Shown in pieces: positions 1 to 11,263 of a stretch of DNA of 64,000 nucleotides. Source of the stretch: Acorus gramineus (Eukaryota; Streptophyta; Magnoliopsida; Acorales; Acoraceae). A model generated the notes under the pieces. That model had not been told where the DNA came from. It saw nothing but the letters and a program-made list of their open reading frames with translations, and made no database searches. The position numbers were made by a program, and so were the translations under genes. Numbering within the stretch: the first letter of the stretch is position 1; every line of letters starts with the position of its first letter. The stretch spans positions 134,897-198,896 of the forward strand of contig JAUJYN010000029.1 of NCBI GenBank assembly GCA_030737835.1, written 5' to 3'.

Positions 1-479
1 TACTATTCATCATCCCTACCAAAAAGCTTCTCTCTCTCCCCTCTCTCCTTTTCTTTGATTTGAGCCCCTTAGAGCCCTCAAACCCAAAAACCTAAAGCAT
101 AGGAAGTGTAGATCGGGTCCCGATCTACACCCCGGTGCTTTCAATCCCGGATTCTGGAGAGTTTTGCCTCTCCTCCCCCCCTCTCTTCTCCTCTGATTTG
201 GGCCATTTCGGAGGTGGGAGTAGATCCGGGCGTTGGAAGCCTTTTGGGAGAGGTTTCGGTGCGCGGAGAGCAACCGAACATCTCTTCCTCCCCTTGGTAA
301 GCCCTCTTTCTTCTCTTTTTATGCTTAGATGTATGTTAGGAGGGTGGAAATGAGGTTGGGTGGTGGTCGGCGGCGGTGGGTGGCCGTCGGAGGGCTGTGG
401 GGTGGTGGTCAGAGGCCATTGGTGGCCGGAGGTGGGTGGTAGAGGAGCTCGGGCATGTGGGCTGGCAGTCCCGGGCAAC

Positions 480-1400
480 AGGCAGCACAGGCAGGCGCAG
501 CTGGCGAGTAGCTGCAGGGCGCGCGCGCGCGTGCGCGCGGACGTGCGCGCGGGCGTGCGCTCAGGTTGGCGCTGGGCGTGCTGGGTGCTGGGCGTGCTGG
601 GCGCGCAGGGAAGACTAGCTCGGGTAGGCTGGGAGCAGGTGCACCAGTTTGCCGGGCGCGCGAGCGCGTGCGCGTGGGTGTGCGCGCGGGCGTGCGCTCG
701 GGGGTGCAGGGGGAGGCGTGCAGAGTAGGATGGCTGCGGGTTGTGCGAGCAGGGCAGGCCGGCTGGGCAGGCCATGCTCGGGCAGCTGGCAGGGGGCGCT
801 CGGGCATCAGGCGGGCAGTGCCCAGGCATGCAGGCGAACGGTGCTCGAGCCACTCGGCGACGCGCGTAGGCAGGCAGCACAGACAGCAGCGCGGGCAGGC
901 TGGCAGGCGCGCTGGGCGCGTGTTGCGCGGGCGTGCGCGTGGGCGCTGGGTGAGGGTCCCGAGTGCTGGGCGCTGAGCGCTGGGAGCTGGTCACGGATAC
1001 CGGGTGCTGGGCGAGGGTGCTGAGCGCTGGGCGCTGGGCACCGCAGAGGTGCATGCGCGTGGGGCGCTGGGCAGAGGCACTGGCGTGCGCGTGGTGAGGA
1101 GAGCAGTGGGTGCGAGCGGGTGGTGGCGCGCGGGGTGCGCGCGGGGCGAGGCTGGTGGCGCGCGCGGAGTGAGCGCGGAGCGGAGCTGGTGGTGCGCGCG
1201 AGGCGTGCGGTATGCTCGCGGGTCAGCGCGGGGCGTGCGGGGTGCGCGCGGGCTGCTGCGGCGGGGCGCAGTGGGCGCGCGGCGCACCGGGTGGCTCGGC
1301 TGCGGGTCCAGGCGTGCGGGCAGGGACCCGGCGGTGCGCCTGGGCGCGCGGGCTGAGGCGCGGCGGCGCATCCGAGGGCGGGTGGCCGTGCGAGTGATTG
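480..1400 (+). repeat. CpG-dense low-complexity core of LTR A
   Basis: A stretch of about 0.9 kb is dominated by GC-rich alternating purine/pyrimidine runs (GCGCGCGCGCGTGCGC and variants) and GGGCGCTGGG-type units. Long open frames occur on both strands because stop codons are rare in such sequence. I do not call them genes. The equivalent core is present in every LTR of this family in the window. Confidence 0.8.
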
Positions 1401-1889
1401 CCGGGGGTGTGGGAGTGAGTCGGAGTGCTCGGGCTAACGTGCGTACGGGCCGTATGTACGTTTGCCCGAGTGTTGGTTCTTTTGGTGTATTTTGAGTATT
1501 TTGATGTATTTGGGTATTTAACTCACCGAATAAATGTCTGTCTTGCAGATCTTGACGGGCGGTCGCGCGACGACCCGATCTTCGGTGAGTGGGACAATCC
1601 AACCCAGTAGAGAGGCGTTATACGCATTTGGGCGTATACCGACCTCTCCTGGGGCACCATGGATTTATATTAACCTATTGTAAGGTGTATTCCATGCGAG
1701 CATGATTTAAATGTAGAATGCATGCTACCCTAGACTTTGCATGTTAGGGACTTGCACCCTTAGGATATGTGTATGAGCCATGCATCATGTCCCCCTGTTT
1801 TCATGCTAGGAAGCCTTGGCCTATGCATGTGTCCTACTAGTTTATTTATTAAATTAAATGCTAGTGTATGATAAATTGCATGCCTTAGA

Positions 1890-2213
1890 TAATATTATAG
1901 GGAGGAGCCTTGCGAGGTCAACACTGAGACCCGGGTTAGGGTACTCCGTGTTCCTTGTTTGGTTGTCGGGGTGTCCTGTATCGAGAACTCACGCTGCCCT
2001 CCCAAGGTTTCTTGTCCCAATAGTATTATAAGAAATGTTATACCAAATTATATGATTATTAGCATATTTAGTGAATATTATAGGGGAGGGGCCTCGCGAG
2101 GACAGCGGTGAGACCCGGGCTAGGGTACTCCGTGTTCCTTGTTTGGTTGTCGGGGTGTCCTATATCGGGAACTCACGCTACCCTCCCAAGTTTCTTTCCC
2201 CCAATGATATTCC
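1890..2213 (+). repeat. Tandem duplication of about 180 bp inside LTR A
   Basis: Two adjacent diverged copies (about 1890-2035 and 2075-2213) each run from an AATATTATAGGG motif through GAGACCCGGG(T/C)TAGGG and a TTGTTTGGTTGTCGGGG(A/T)G motif to TTTCTT. Other LTRs have one copy (for example 10800-10930), but solo LTR G also carries two (about 50395-50700 on the minus strand). This marks A and G as a sublineage. Confidence 0.75.
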
Positions 2214-3237
2214 ACCCTTGCTAATTATTGTGTATGTTCCCCGCATATTGGTTATGCGCCTTGGAGGAATCCTGAGGAATTCAGGACATTAGAGTTGTAG
2301 AGATGTGTTGTCGGTGGATCCGAGTGGATCATATGCGTATGGATAGGCTGTTCTGTTTCCCTTCATTGGATCCGTGTAGAGACTGCCCCAGCGTTAGAAA
2401 GGCCGTCCCTTCCGAGGGTTCCCATTAGTTGGCGCCTCCTGATTTGGTTTCGGACTGTGCTGAAGTTGTGGGTGAAAGCCAAGCGGCCTACGGAGTGGAG
2501 GAGAGACTATCGGTGGACCAAGGGTGACCAACAGCCTAGTCAGTCCCAAAATCCTATGTCACCCGTGGTAGGGTGAGGGTGAGGGTGTAGTGGGTTGGCG
2601 ATGAGCGACCCGCTGGATTGTGGTTGGGTGATTATCAGTCCCAATAGCCTATGTCACCCATTGATGGGTGAGGGTGAGGGTGTGGTGGTTCGGCGGTGTA
2701 CGAACCACTGGATTATGTTGTTATGCCACTTAGAGGTTGGATAAATAATTGCATTGTGGTCAATATTGTCTGTGATGCATGGGTTGTGCCGTTCACTGAG
2801 CGTGTGGCTCACCCCTCGCATATGTTTTCCCCAGTTGCCACTGAGCCTGAGCTGGAGCCGGAGCAGCAGTTGGAGCTTTCCGAGATTTCCTTCAGTAGCG
2901 GAGCAGCGCCACGTTCCGTGAGTGCCAGAGGTTATCAGCATCCCTTCTTGACTGTATGTATTTTATTTTCGTGCTTGGCACGCGTTTGTATATATTCAGT
3001 TGTATTTGTGTATATTGGCTCTCACAGGACAGATGATTGAGTATCGAGTCTGTAGTATGTTTATTTACAGATTCAGTCTTTTGCTTCCGCATTTGGTGTA
3101 TATATCATGTCAGCCTCTTTGTTGTCTGTGTGTCATTCTGGTTGTTTGTGTATGATATATTATTGACCTCCTGTGTAGATTCTGATATTTTATATACACT
3201 TGCCGCGTCCCGGGGACGGCCGCCCTGGGGCGTGACA

Positions 3238-3637
3238 CTTTTACTTCACTTTTCATTTTCAACGACAAGAGAGAGTATTTCGACAAAAAAAAATCCAAGA
3301 TCTCACCCCAAAAAAAATATAGTATTTGCTAGCGAATCCAGCATAAGTGAGATCTATGTTTTTAAAACAATGTATACTAAAAAAAAAGTCTTCCATGCAA
3401 AAGAAGATAAGGAAACGTTCATGGTTCTAAAATATCTTGTTTTAGTATAAATGACGCATTATTATATCTTACTCAATACATTATATCTGACTTCACATTT
3501 TCAATTGATTTTTTTTTATCATATTTAGTTCTACACCAAATCGAAGAAATTAGAAAAAAGTAAAATATATTTTTTATTATCTTTATGGAACAATGGATTT
3601 AGGTTTATTCAACTCAAGAGACTCCACAAGTAATCCA
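3238..3637. other. AT-rich DNA between LTR A and Copia element K
   Basis: About 400 bp of AT-rich sequence with poly-A and poly-T runs. I see no coding frame, RNA gene or known repeat end. The last five bases (ATCCA, 3633-3637) are the left target duplication of element K. It may be flanking DNA of the old MULE, but nothing in the sequence proves that. Confidence 0.5.
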
Positions 3638-3974
3638 TGTTGGAATAACTATTTTCGAAATCAGATTAAAACTAGTATGCAATGGATAAAAACAAGAACA
3701 CGAACCTGCGCCTGAAGACCGAAGACAAAAGACAAAATGCAAATGCAATCCACAAGCCCTTACCCCCCTTGGGACCCTACCTAATTAGCAACTTTCTTCC
3801 TTATGAGGAAGACGTGGTTAAACAATTTAACCAATATGGGACTATGTTTTTCAAGCAACAAAAACCAATAGAGGGAGCACTTTCCCTCCAAAACATTGTA
3901 AAACTTTGGTTCTTCATTTGAAAGTATTTGAAATAAAATGAGGGAAATTCAAAACATTTCAAATGTTTCCAACA
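3638..3974 (-). repeat. 3' LTR of Copia element K
   Basis: 337 bp, TG...CA, nearly the same as the copy at 6719-7063. The differences are a few substitutions and short indels, such as the extra CACAAACA-type bases near 6775. Confidence 0.93.
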
Positions 3975-3986
3975 ATCCCCCTCAAG
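3975..3986 (-). promoter_or_regulatory. Polypurine tract of element K
   Basis: On the minus strand the bases just before the 3' LTR read CTTGAGGGGGAT, a typical plant Copia plus-strand priming tract. It fixes the orientation of the element. Confidence 0.8.
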
Positions 3987-4513
3987 AATCAAATTTTTAA
4001 AGAAAATAAAGTATGGTGATTTTTTACTATGCATTCGGTACAGGTAGCTTAGGGCTTTGAACCTCCACTTAGTGTTAACTAACTTCTATCTGAAGGGACG
4101 TAGTGAACTAGGTCTTGAACTAGACCCTTTTGTTCAGATTTCAATTAGTTAAACAGCATAGCACAAGTACTAGACCAGGTTTCAAGTTGGTGTGCGCATT
4201 ACGGCCATTACGCATATCTGGTTTCAATAGTGCTCTAGAGATCAGCCTGTGTTCTCATAGATCGTGGCCCCACGATCACAATCTTATAGTAGAATTCTCC
4301 AAGGGTATACTACGTGGTCCTACATCTTGTCTCAAAGGCCTTGAATTTATTCAGAGCTTTTAGCTCTTCCTAAACCATCACAGTCAAAACACTGGCACCA
4401 TAGGGATGGTTTTAGATTTTAGTGCTTTTACATAGTCACTCAACAGCTTGTTTGTCCCTTTGAACCTATCTCATGGGATCTCCAATTGATAAGGTAGGGT
4501 ATCCACTGAGGTG

Positions 4514-5946
4514 CTACTCCATGGGCTTCAGCCCCATCCTTCTTGATGCTGATAAGACTAGCCTCCTCGCTAGTCCCTTAGTAAGGGGATCTGCAATGTT
4601 ACTTACTGATCTAACAAATTCAAGTGAGATCACTCCATGTAAGACATAATCCTTTACATTTTGATACCTAGGTCTCATGAACCTCTTCCCAGGTTTGTCC
4701 TTAGACTGTTTGGATTTATCTATGGTTGCCTTATTATCGCAATGAATAGATACAGGTGGAAGAAGTCTTTTTATAATAGGTATATCTAAAAGCAGGTTTC
4801 TAAGCCATTCAGCTTTCTCACCAGCAAGATCTAAGGCAATGAACTCAGCTTCCATGGTGGACTTTGCTCTAACAGTTTGTTTAGCAGACTTCCATGATAC
4901 AGCTGCACCTCCTAGAATAAAAACATATCCACTGGTGGACTTGGTCTGATCAGAATCAGAGATCCAATTCGCATCAGTATATCCTTCTAAGACAGATGGA
5001 TAACCAGAATAGTGCAAACAATATTTAATTGTGCCTTTAAGATATCTAAAGACTCTACATAAGGCTTTCCAGTGGTCTGCATTAGGATTACTAGTGTATC
5101 TACTCAGTCTTCCTACAACATAAGAGATGTTAGGCCTATAACAATTAGCTAAATACATTAAGCTACCAATGATTTGAGCATATCTTGGTTGTTGGACAAG
5201 ATCCCCTACATTTACCTTTAAATGAAAATTGGGATCATATGGTGTAGAAACAGGATTACAATCATAATATTCAAATTTTCTCAAATTTTTTTTAACACAA
5301 TGAGACTGAGAAAGAGAGATGCCATCATGCAATCTAGTTAATTCTATACTAAGAATTACATTTGCAGGACCAAGATCTTTCATGTCAAATTTACTAGATA
5401 AGAAATCCTTAGTCTCATTAATGATTAACATGTTTGTGCCAAATATAAGAATATCATCTACATATAAACATAGAATAGCACACGCATCATTTTTCATTCT
5501 ACTGTAAATGCAACTATCAGATTCATTACTCACAAAACCAGCAAATAAAACAATTTTATAAAAATTTTCATTCCATTGTTTAGGTGCCTGTTTAAGTCCA
5601 TATAATGACTTAACCAATTTCCACACTAATATTTCTTGTCCTGATACTACAATGCCTTTAGGCTGATCCATATATATCTCCTCATCAAGATCACCTTTCA
5701 AAAAGGCAGTCTTGACGTATGGACCTCGAGCTTGTATATGGTAGCCAAGGCAATCAGGACTCTAATGGAAGAAATTTATGAAACAAGTGAGTAAGTGTCA
5801 AAGAAATCTACACCTTCTTTTTTACTAAAACCCTTTACAACTAATCTTGCTTTAAATTTATCTATAGATCCATCAGGTTTTAATTTCTTTCTAAATACCC
5901 ATTTACAACCAATAGATTTACATCCAGAAGATAAATTACATAAAAT
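4514..5946 (-). pseudogene. Copia reverse transcriptase / RNase H (broken)
   Basis: The 3' half of the Copia polyprotein. A 395-codon frame (4514-5701) begins in the palm and contains [12 protein letters not shown] and the catalytic YVDDIL box, followed by the connection region ([13 protein letters not shown]). RNase H motifs follow: YTDANW, STMEAEF with its catalytic Glu, and HCDNKAT. The frame ends with IADPLTKGL, as in complete Copia proteins. The N-terminal RT part (5702-5946) is recognisable but shifted and interrupted, so the frame no longer joins the integrase fragment upstream. Catalytic residues are present, but the protein cannot be made in one piece. Confidence 0.9.
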
Positions 5947-6560
5947 TCAAGTGTTGTTGTTCATTATGAGTTCAATTTTCTTGTTTATGGCTTCCTTCCA
6001 GAAACCAACATCAACAGAATTCATAGCCTCTTGATAAGTCTTAGGATCATCTTCCACAAGATAGATATAAAAATCAGGACCAAAATTCTTCTCGGTTCTA
6101 ATTCTTTTACCTCTCCCAAGATTATCATCAAATTCAGGTTCATCATAAATAGGGTATTCAGAAGAAGATGTAGAAGCAATATTAGATGAACTTTCACCAA
6201 CAGGTCTAATTATTTTTTCTTTCATAGGAAAAATAGACTCATAATAAATAGCATCTTCAGGTCTGGTTTCAAAAATATTATTTACTTGAAAATCAAGAAT
6301 TTTAGATTTGATAATAAGAAATTTATTTGTATGACTATGTTCTACATATCCCAAAAATATGCAATCTACTGTTTTAGGACCAAGTTTTCTTTTCCTGATT
6401 TCAGGAATTTTAACCTTGGCCAAACAGCCCCAAACCTTTAAATATTTTATGTAAGGTTTCCTACTAAACCATAATTCATGAGAGGTTTTATCAACATGCT
6501 TAAAAGGAATTTTATTCAAAATAAAATTAGCAGTAAATAAAGCATCACCCCAAAATTTGT
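5947..6560 (-). pseudogene. Copia integrase C-terminus and linker to RT (truncated)
   Basis: A minus-strand frame of about 190 codons carries the Copia-typical integrase tail (GCLAKVKIPE, KTVDCIFLGY). A Ser/Glu-rich linker follows, then the start of RT (EAMNSVDVGFWKEAI). The zinc-binding and DDE core regions are missing. Upstream of about 6565 the sequence jumps to non-coding leader, so the element lost gag, protease and the integrase core in one or more internal deletions. Confidence 0.85.
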
Positions 6561-6718
6561 TATTTTTTTTTTTGCGATTCTTCTAGTCAGCGACCAGTTC
6601 ACATTGTCTTCTTCCTGCTGCACCAGAGGAGAAGATCAGCGAAGCTGGGTGTGGTTGTATCCGGGGAGCAGATCGTCGAGTACCTTGTGCGATTGAGGGG
6701 GCGATTCTGTTCTTAAAT
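6561..6718 (-). other. Leader of element K fused to integrase by deletion
   Basis: About 160 bp between the 5' LTR and the integrase remnant. On the minus strand the LTR is followed by ATTTAAGAACAGAATCGCC, which does not resemble the usual initiator-Met primer site. A T-run at 6562-6572 marks the deletion joint. Confidence 0.6.
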
Positions 6719-7063
6719 TGTTGGAATAACTATTTTCGAAATCAGATTAAAACTAGCATGCAATGGATCAAAACACAAACACAAACACGGACCCGCGCTT
6801 GAAGACCAAAGACCAAATACAAAATGCAAATGCAATCCACAAGCCCTTGCCCCCCTTGGGACCCTACCCAAGTAGCAACTTTCTTCCTTATGAGAAAGAT
6901 GTGGTTAAACAATTTAACCAATATGGGACTATGTTTTTCAAGCAATCAAAACCAATAGAGGGAGCACCTTTCCTCCAAAACATTTTAAAACTTTGGTTCT
7001 TCATTTGAAAGTATTTGAAATAAAATGAGAGGGAAATTCAAAACATTTCAAATGTTTCCAACA
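6719..7063 (-). repeat. 5' LTR of Copia element K
   Basis: 345 bp, TG...CA, paired with 3638-3974. It is followed on the right by the target duplication GTCCA. Confidence 0.92.
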
Positions 7064-7984
7064 GTCCACAACTGATAGAATATGCAGATTCTAAATATAC
7101 GCTCACAAAAATAATTTTAATTCACATGTAGTGATATAACAATCTCTTGGCAATCAAATAAACTGACTTTAATAGCTACATCTTCCAATCATTTTTAGAT
7201 TCTTGCACTTCATGAAGCATATCATTAATATGTGTGATTAAGATTTTTAATTCATCTTATGTGTATCGCATATTTGCTACCTCTCCTTTGTAAATGAAGA
7301 CTAAACAACTTGTTCAAATAAAAGGGGATACATCAAGAGTGATAAATAAATAAATAAAGAAGAAGAGAGGATAGATCTTTAATTCATGAAAGCCCCATGC
7401 CCAGATGCGTTTTTTTTTCCTATGAGTACAGGCTTTCGTGCCAATGTGTAAATGAGGCTCGAACAATAAAATAATAAGGGTAATTAGCACTTTTAACCCC
7501 ACAAAAATAAAAATTTACAAAAATAGCATCATTCGTTGAATATTAGTAAAAACTAGCCCCGTTGACCCAGTCAGCGCTGCCACGTAAGTGCTGGCCGTTT
7601 TTTTTGAATGTTTGTACTAGAGTGATTTGCCAGATTAACAAGAGAGATGGATTGTATAAGCCATCTCCCGTTCAAACATATTCATCCCCGTGAAACTACA
7701 AAGGAGACGGTATATATATATATACCGTCTCCTTAAGAAGAAATATATATAATCCGCCTCCCTTGCATTTTTGTCTTAATTTTTTTTTTTTTTTTTTGTT
7801 GAAACATATAATAAATCATGCTCAAACGTATATGTAAATGTATGAAAATCATGCTTGAATGAAATAAAATAACTTAAATGAAATAAAACATAAGTTCCAT
7901 ACATACAATCACTTCATTATTGTTTCTAAACACACATGAAAGTACATATATATAATAAACATATCTTAAGTCCCATAAATACAG
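7064..7984. other. AT-rich DNA downstream of the MULE stop codon
   Basis: About 0.9 kb of AT-rich sequence with no supported gene. It should be the 3' flank of the minus-strand MULE gene that ends at 7985. The stretch 7490-7620 (repeated AAAAATAG/ATTTAC motifs, then GTTGACCCAGTCAGCG) could be part of a MULE terminal region, but no matching inverted end lies in the window. It also contains the palindrome at 7701-7734. Confidence 0.45.
7701..7734. repeat. 34-bp perfect palindrome
   Basis: The half-site AAGGAGACGGTATATAT is followed directly by its exact reverse complement, giving a 34-bp palindrome with an alternating TA centre. A weaker inverted repeat (GAGATGG / CCATCTC) lies about 40 bp upstream, near 7645-7670. 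Confidence 0.9.
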
Positions 7985-8313
7985 TCATCCAAAAAATTTT
8001 ATAAATCCTTTCTTTTTGGCTTTCCTCGGAGCAGGAGGTGCTGATGAAGAGGGTATGTCTGTAGCTGTAGAAGATGGCACGGTTGATTGAGCTGGAGTGG
8101 TAAATGGTTCGCTCGATCCCCGGCTGGTAATAGTAGAAGTGCACCAAATCCTGCGTGGTCCACGAACATATGTTTAGAGTGTCATCTCTGGAGCTTGATC
8201 TGAAATTGGAGCTGGTTGTAGTGGCTGCTCATCCAATTCTGACTCGAGTCATACATCACCAAAAAACTCATCAATTGTGAATTCAATGTCAGCTTCTGGC
8301 CCAAATGCACTGT
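7985..8313 (-). pseudogene. C-terminal piece of the MULE/PMD gene
   Basis: Minus-strand reading from 8313 gives an acidic stretch (ADIEFTIDEFFGD) and then, after a stop and a frame change, a Ser/Thr/Pro-rich tail ending APRKAKKKGFIKFFG and a stop at 7985-7987. A low-complexity tail with a basic end is common in plant MULE and PMD proteins. It is the continuation of the gene at 37655-39840: when element C and one ACTGT copy are removed, the frame ending DYSRDVLDDS (near 37660) reads straight into AFGPEADIEF. It is broken by a premature stop and at least one frameshift. Confidence 0.75.
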
Positions 8314-8933
8314 TGTAGATACCCTAATTTTGACCATCCAAAGAGACAAAAATACTTCAAGTAAAACTTAGGAATGACCACATTTGGACATCTAGAAAGA
8401 AATTTCCCTTAGAAACCAAAACCGGAAACCCTAGTCCAAAACACTTGGAAAAATCTAGGACCTGGACATGGGGAGCTACTTGAGAGTAGCCACCCCATAC
8501 CAAGCGGCTAGTCGCAACTAGCCGCCCCCTTGACCGACCCCAAACCGCCTTCCTGGGATGGGACATAAAGCAGCATGATTGCGACAGATTGTCCCTTTTA
8601 GTCGCCCCCTCATAGCCAGTTCAACCCCAGTACCTGACCTAAGCCACTACTTGTCAGAGATGGGACGTTTGGCAGGTCATGATGGGGGCGGCTACTTGAG
8701 AGTAGCCGCCCCTCACTGGGTGGCTAGTTTCAACTAGCCGCCCCTCACCTGGACAATGTCAGAGAACAAAGATCTAATGGAAGGTCAAATCAAACACCTT
8801 ATTACCCATTTTGATCTATTGTCCAGTGGACACTCCCCTATACCTCTTTTACTATAAATAGGGGTCTCCAAGCACTTCTTCCATCATAAACAATCATAAT
8901 TCCCAACATCATCAAACATCCCCACTCACAAAT
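8314..8933 (+). repeat. 5' LTR of element C, first part
   Basis: Starts TGTAGATACCC. It matches 36469-37015 and, in reverse, 46402-46949. It contains palindromic GCC-box hairpins (about 8465-8530 and 8688-8745) and a TATA box, and is cut by element B at 8933/8934. Confidence 0.92.
8853..8860 (+). promoter_or_regulatory. TATA box of element C 5' LTR
   Basis: TATAAATA followed by GGGG, with a likely transcription start about 30 bp downstream. The same box is present in the H LTR (46402-46410, minus strand) but deleted from C's own 3' LTR. Confidence 0.7.
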
Positions 8934-9859
8934 TGTTGTGTCTGTGTCATTTGGAGCGCTCTGTTTGAAGATTTGGGTACATAATTTTTCCCTAAGTTAT
9001 GTATTCCTGATTTGGCTTTTGGATTTGATTTTGTTAAAATCCAAGATGAAGGGGTTTAAATATGAGTTTACTATGAGATGTCCAGTTTTGAGTTAGCTTT
9101 CGCACAGAAGTGGAATTGGATCAACTGGATTCTTGTAGTAAAAGTTATGGGTATTTTTCCAAGTATACCCCGGGGATGGAAATTCTGGCAGCAGCTCTGT
9201 TCCATGTTCGGCTCTAATTTCGGATTATCTGGAGAGATTATTTGATCATGGCATAAACATGAAAGTTGTAGATAATCTTCTTAGCTTTCCGTCGGTCTTG
9301 GAATCAAGCAATTCGGAGCTGTATCGGGGAAGTTATGGCTGTTCCAGTGAAGCTTGCGCAGAATTTCTAGTCGGAGGGCGACTTAGTAAAATTTCCTTAG
9401 ATATTTTGATAAATATCTCCTCTCTCTCTCTTCCCCTCCCAATGTGCACGTCGACCAGCTTTTCTTGGCCCTCTCTTTCCCTCATTCAAGCCCCCTAGGT
9501 GTTTGGTTTAATGCCTCAAAGAGAGATGGTGCAAGTGCATGAGTTGGGTTGTGTGGGTGTGTCGTTGTGTTTGTTCTCCCCTCTCTCAAGCTCCCTTGCA
9601 TGGATCTTCCCCCCCTGATTTTCAGCTGAAGAGGAGGCTGAGGGGTGGTGGTGGTGGTGGAGGTCTCGGTGGCGGCGTTTCGGTGCGCGAAGGGCCCCCA
9701 AACCTTCCCCTTTTGTTCCCCCTCTAAGATGAGCTCCTCCCCACCTTTTCTTGATTTTTTGGCTTAAGGGGATGTTGGGAGGGTCATGCATGCTAGGTAG
9801 TGGTGTTTGGGTGTGTGTGAGAGGTTGAAAGGGGTTAAAATGGGGTTAGAATGGCTTGG

Positions 9860-10290
9860 GCACGAGCTGGGCGTCGTCTGCGCGCGTGCGCGTGCAGGCG
9901 CGCGCGCAGTCGGGCGCTGGTGGGCGCGCAGACGGGCGCGGGCGCGGGCGCGCGAGTGCGCGGGTGCGCGCGGGTGCTGGCGCGAGCGGGGGTGCGCGCG
10001 GGCGTGCGCGCGCGCGGCCAGTGCGCCTGGGCAGTGCGCCTGGGCGCTGGGCAGGGAACCAGTGCGCGCGCACGCGTGCATGCGCGTGCGTGCGCGTGCT
10101 GGGGCAGTGTGCGGGGTGCTGCGCGAGGGGCGCGGGCTGGACGCGCGGTGCGCGTGGGCGCGCGCGAGCGTGCACGTGCGTGCGGGTGCGCGTCTGGGCG
10201 CGCGGGCAAGCGCGCGGCAGTGCGCCGATGGTGCCGGGGTGTGTGCGTGCGTGCGCATTCGTGCGTGCGCATGCAGGGGGCCATGAGAAC
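9860..10290 (+). repeat. CpG-dense core of element B 5' LTR
   Basis: About 0.43 kb of GCGCGC/GTGCGC-rich sequence, shorter than the core of D. The 3' copy (16740-17175) differs mainly by small repeat-unit gains and losses. It gives spurious long frames on both strands. Confidence 0.8.
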
Positions 10291-11263
10291 TGCTGCCCGA
10301 GGGTTCGGGTAGGTGTCGGGGCACTCGGACTCGCGTGCGTACGCGCGTGCTCGCATGCGTGCGAGCCCGTATGCATGCTTATCCGAGTTTTGGGTATTTC
10401 TGTGCATTTCTATGTATAAATTGTGTGGTTTCTCACCCAGTTGATTACCCTATCTTGCAGATCTTGACGGACGGTCGCGCGACGACCCGATCTCCGGTGA
10501 GTGGGACGATCCAACCCAGTAGGGAGGCGCTACATGCACTTGGGCGTGTACCGTCCTCCCCTGGGGCACCATAGTAAATATTAACCTGTTTAATATGAAA
10601 AGCTATGAAAGCATGATAATCTGTAGTATGCATGCCACCCTAGATTTGTATGCTAGGGACTTATACCTTTAGGACCCGTATAAGAGCCATGCACCCTGTT
10701 ATCATGTTTCCATGCTAGGAAAGCCCCGACCGATGCATGTTCCCATTTAGTTTATTTATTTAAATAAAATGCGAGCATGTGATTATTAGCCTGTTTTAGC
10801 GAATATCATAGGGGAGGGGCCTCGCGAGGACAACGGTGAGACCCGGGCTAGGGTACTCCGTGTTCCTTGTTTGGTTGTCGGGATGTCCTATATCGGGACC
10901 TCACGCTGCCCTCCCAAGGATTCTTTCCCCGTTAATATTCCAACCTTGTTATAACTATTATGCATGTTCCCCGCATCTTGGTTATGCGCCCTGGAGGAAT
11001 TCTGAGGAATTCAGGTCATTAGAGTTGTTATGATGTGTTGTCTGCGGATCCGAGTGGATCATATGCGATGGATAAGCTGTTCTGTTCCCTTCGTTGGATC
11101 CGTGTAGAGACTACCCCGGCGTTGGAAAGGTCGTCCCGTGCAGGGGCTCCCATCAGTAGACGCCTCCTGATTTGGTAGAAGGACTGTGCTGAATGTGGGA
11201 GTGGCCAAACGACCTACGGAGTGGGGAGAGACTATCGGTGGACCAAGGGTGACCAACTGCCTA

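Larger units (their letters stand above)
1..3237 (+). mobile_element. LTR 'A' of a Tekay/Del-like Ty3/gypsy element, left end outside the window
   Basis: This is the right-hand part of a long LTR. Its first bases match a point about 290 bp inside the complete LTRs at 22807 and 29136, so roughly 0.3 kb is missing on the left. It has the family landmarks in order: a pyrimidine-rich leader, a TTGGTAAG splice-like donor near 295, a CpG-dense core, a CTTGCAG acceptor near 1545, G-rich modules and the conserved end CGTGACA at 3231-3237. No initiator-Met primer site follows, so it is either a 3' LTR whose body lies to the left or a solo LTR. The duplicated target cannot be tested because the left end is absent. 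Confidence 0.85.
3638..7063 (-). mobile_element. Copia LTR retrotransposon 'K', internally deleted
   Basis: Complete at both ends, with LTRs at 3638-3974 and 6719-7063. Each starts TGTTGGAATAAC and ends TTTCCAACA, so the ends form a short inverted repeat. The flanks are ATCCA (3633-3637) and GTCCA (7064-7068), a 5-bp target duplication with one mismatch. The coding order integrase end, RT, RNase H runs on the minus strand. A G-rich tract lies just inside the left LTR, which is therefore the 3' LTR. The body is only about 2.7 kb: gag, protease and most of integrase are gone. Confidence 0.93.

Noticed and set aside
2696..3040. A 114-codon frame near the end of LTR A, with related frames in B, D and I
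   Set aside because: Part of the translation (SGAAPR, RGYQHPF) recurs among LTRs, but in D the frame is broken by a stop and splice-like sites interrupt it. Non-coding conservation is the simpler reading.
7926..8147. A 73-codon minus-strand frame near the MULE end
   Set aside because: It is in the wrong frame. The Ser/Thr/Pro-rich frame ending at 7985 continues the gene interrupted by C.
9764..10419. Overlapping frames of 150-190 codons on both strands in the 5' LTR of B
   Set aside because: Repeats of Arg/Ala/Cys/Gly from GCGC-rich sequence; not consistent between the B and D LTRs.
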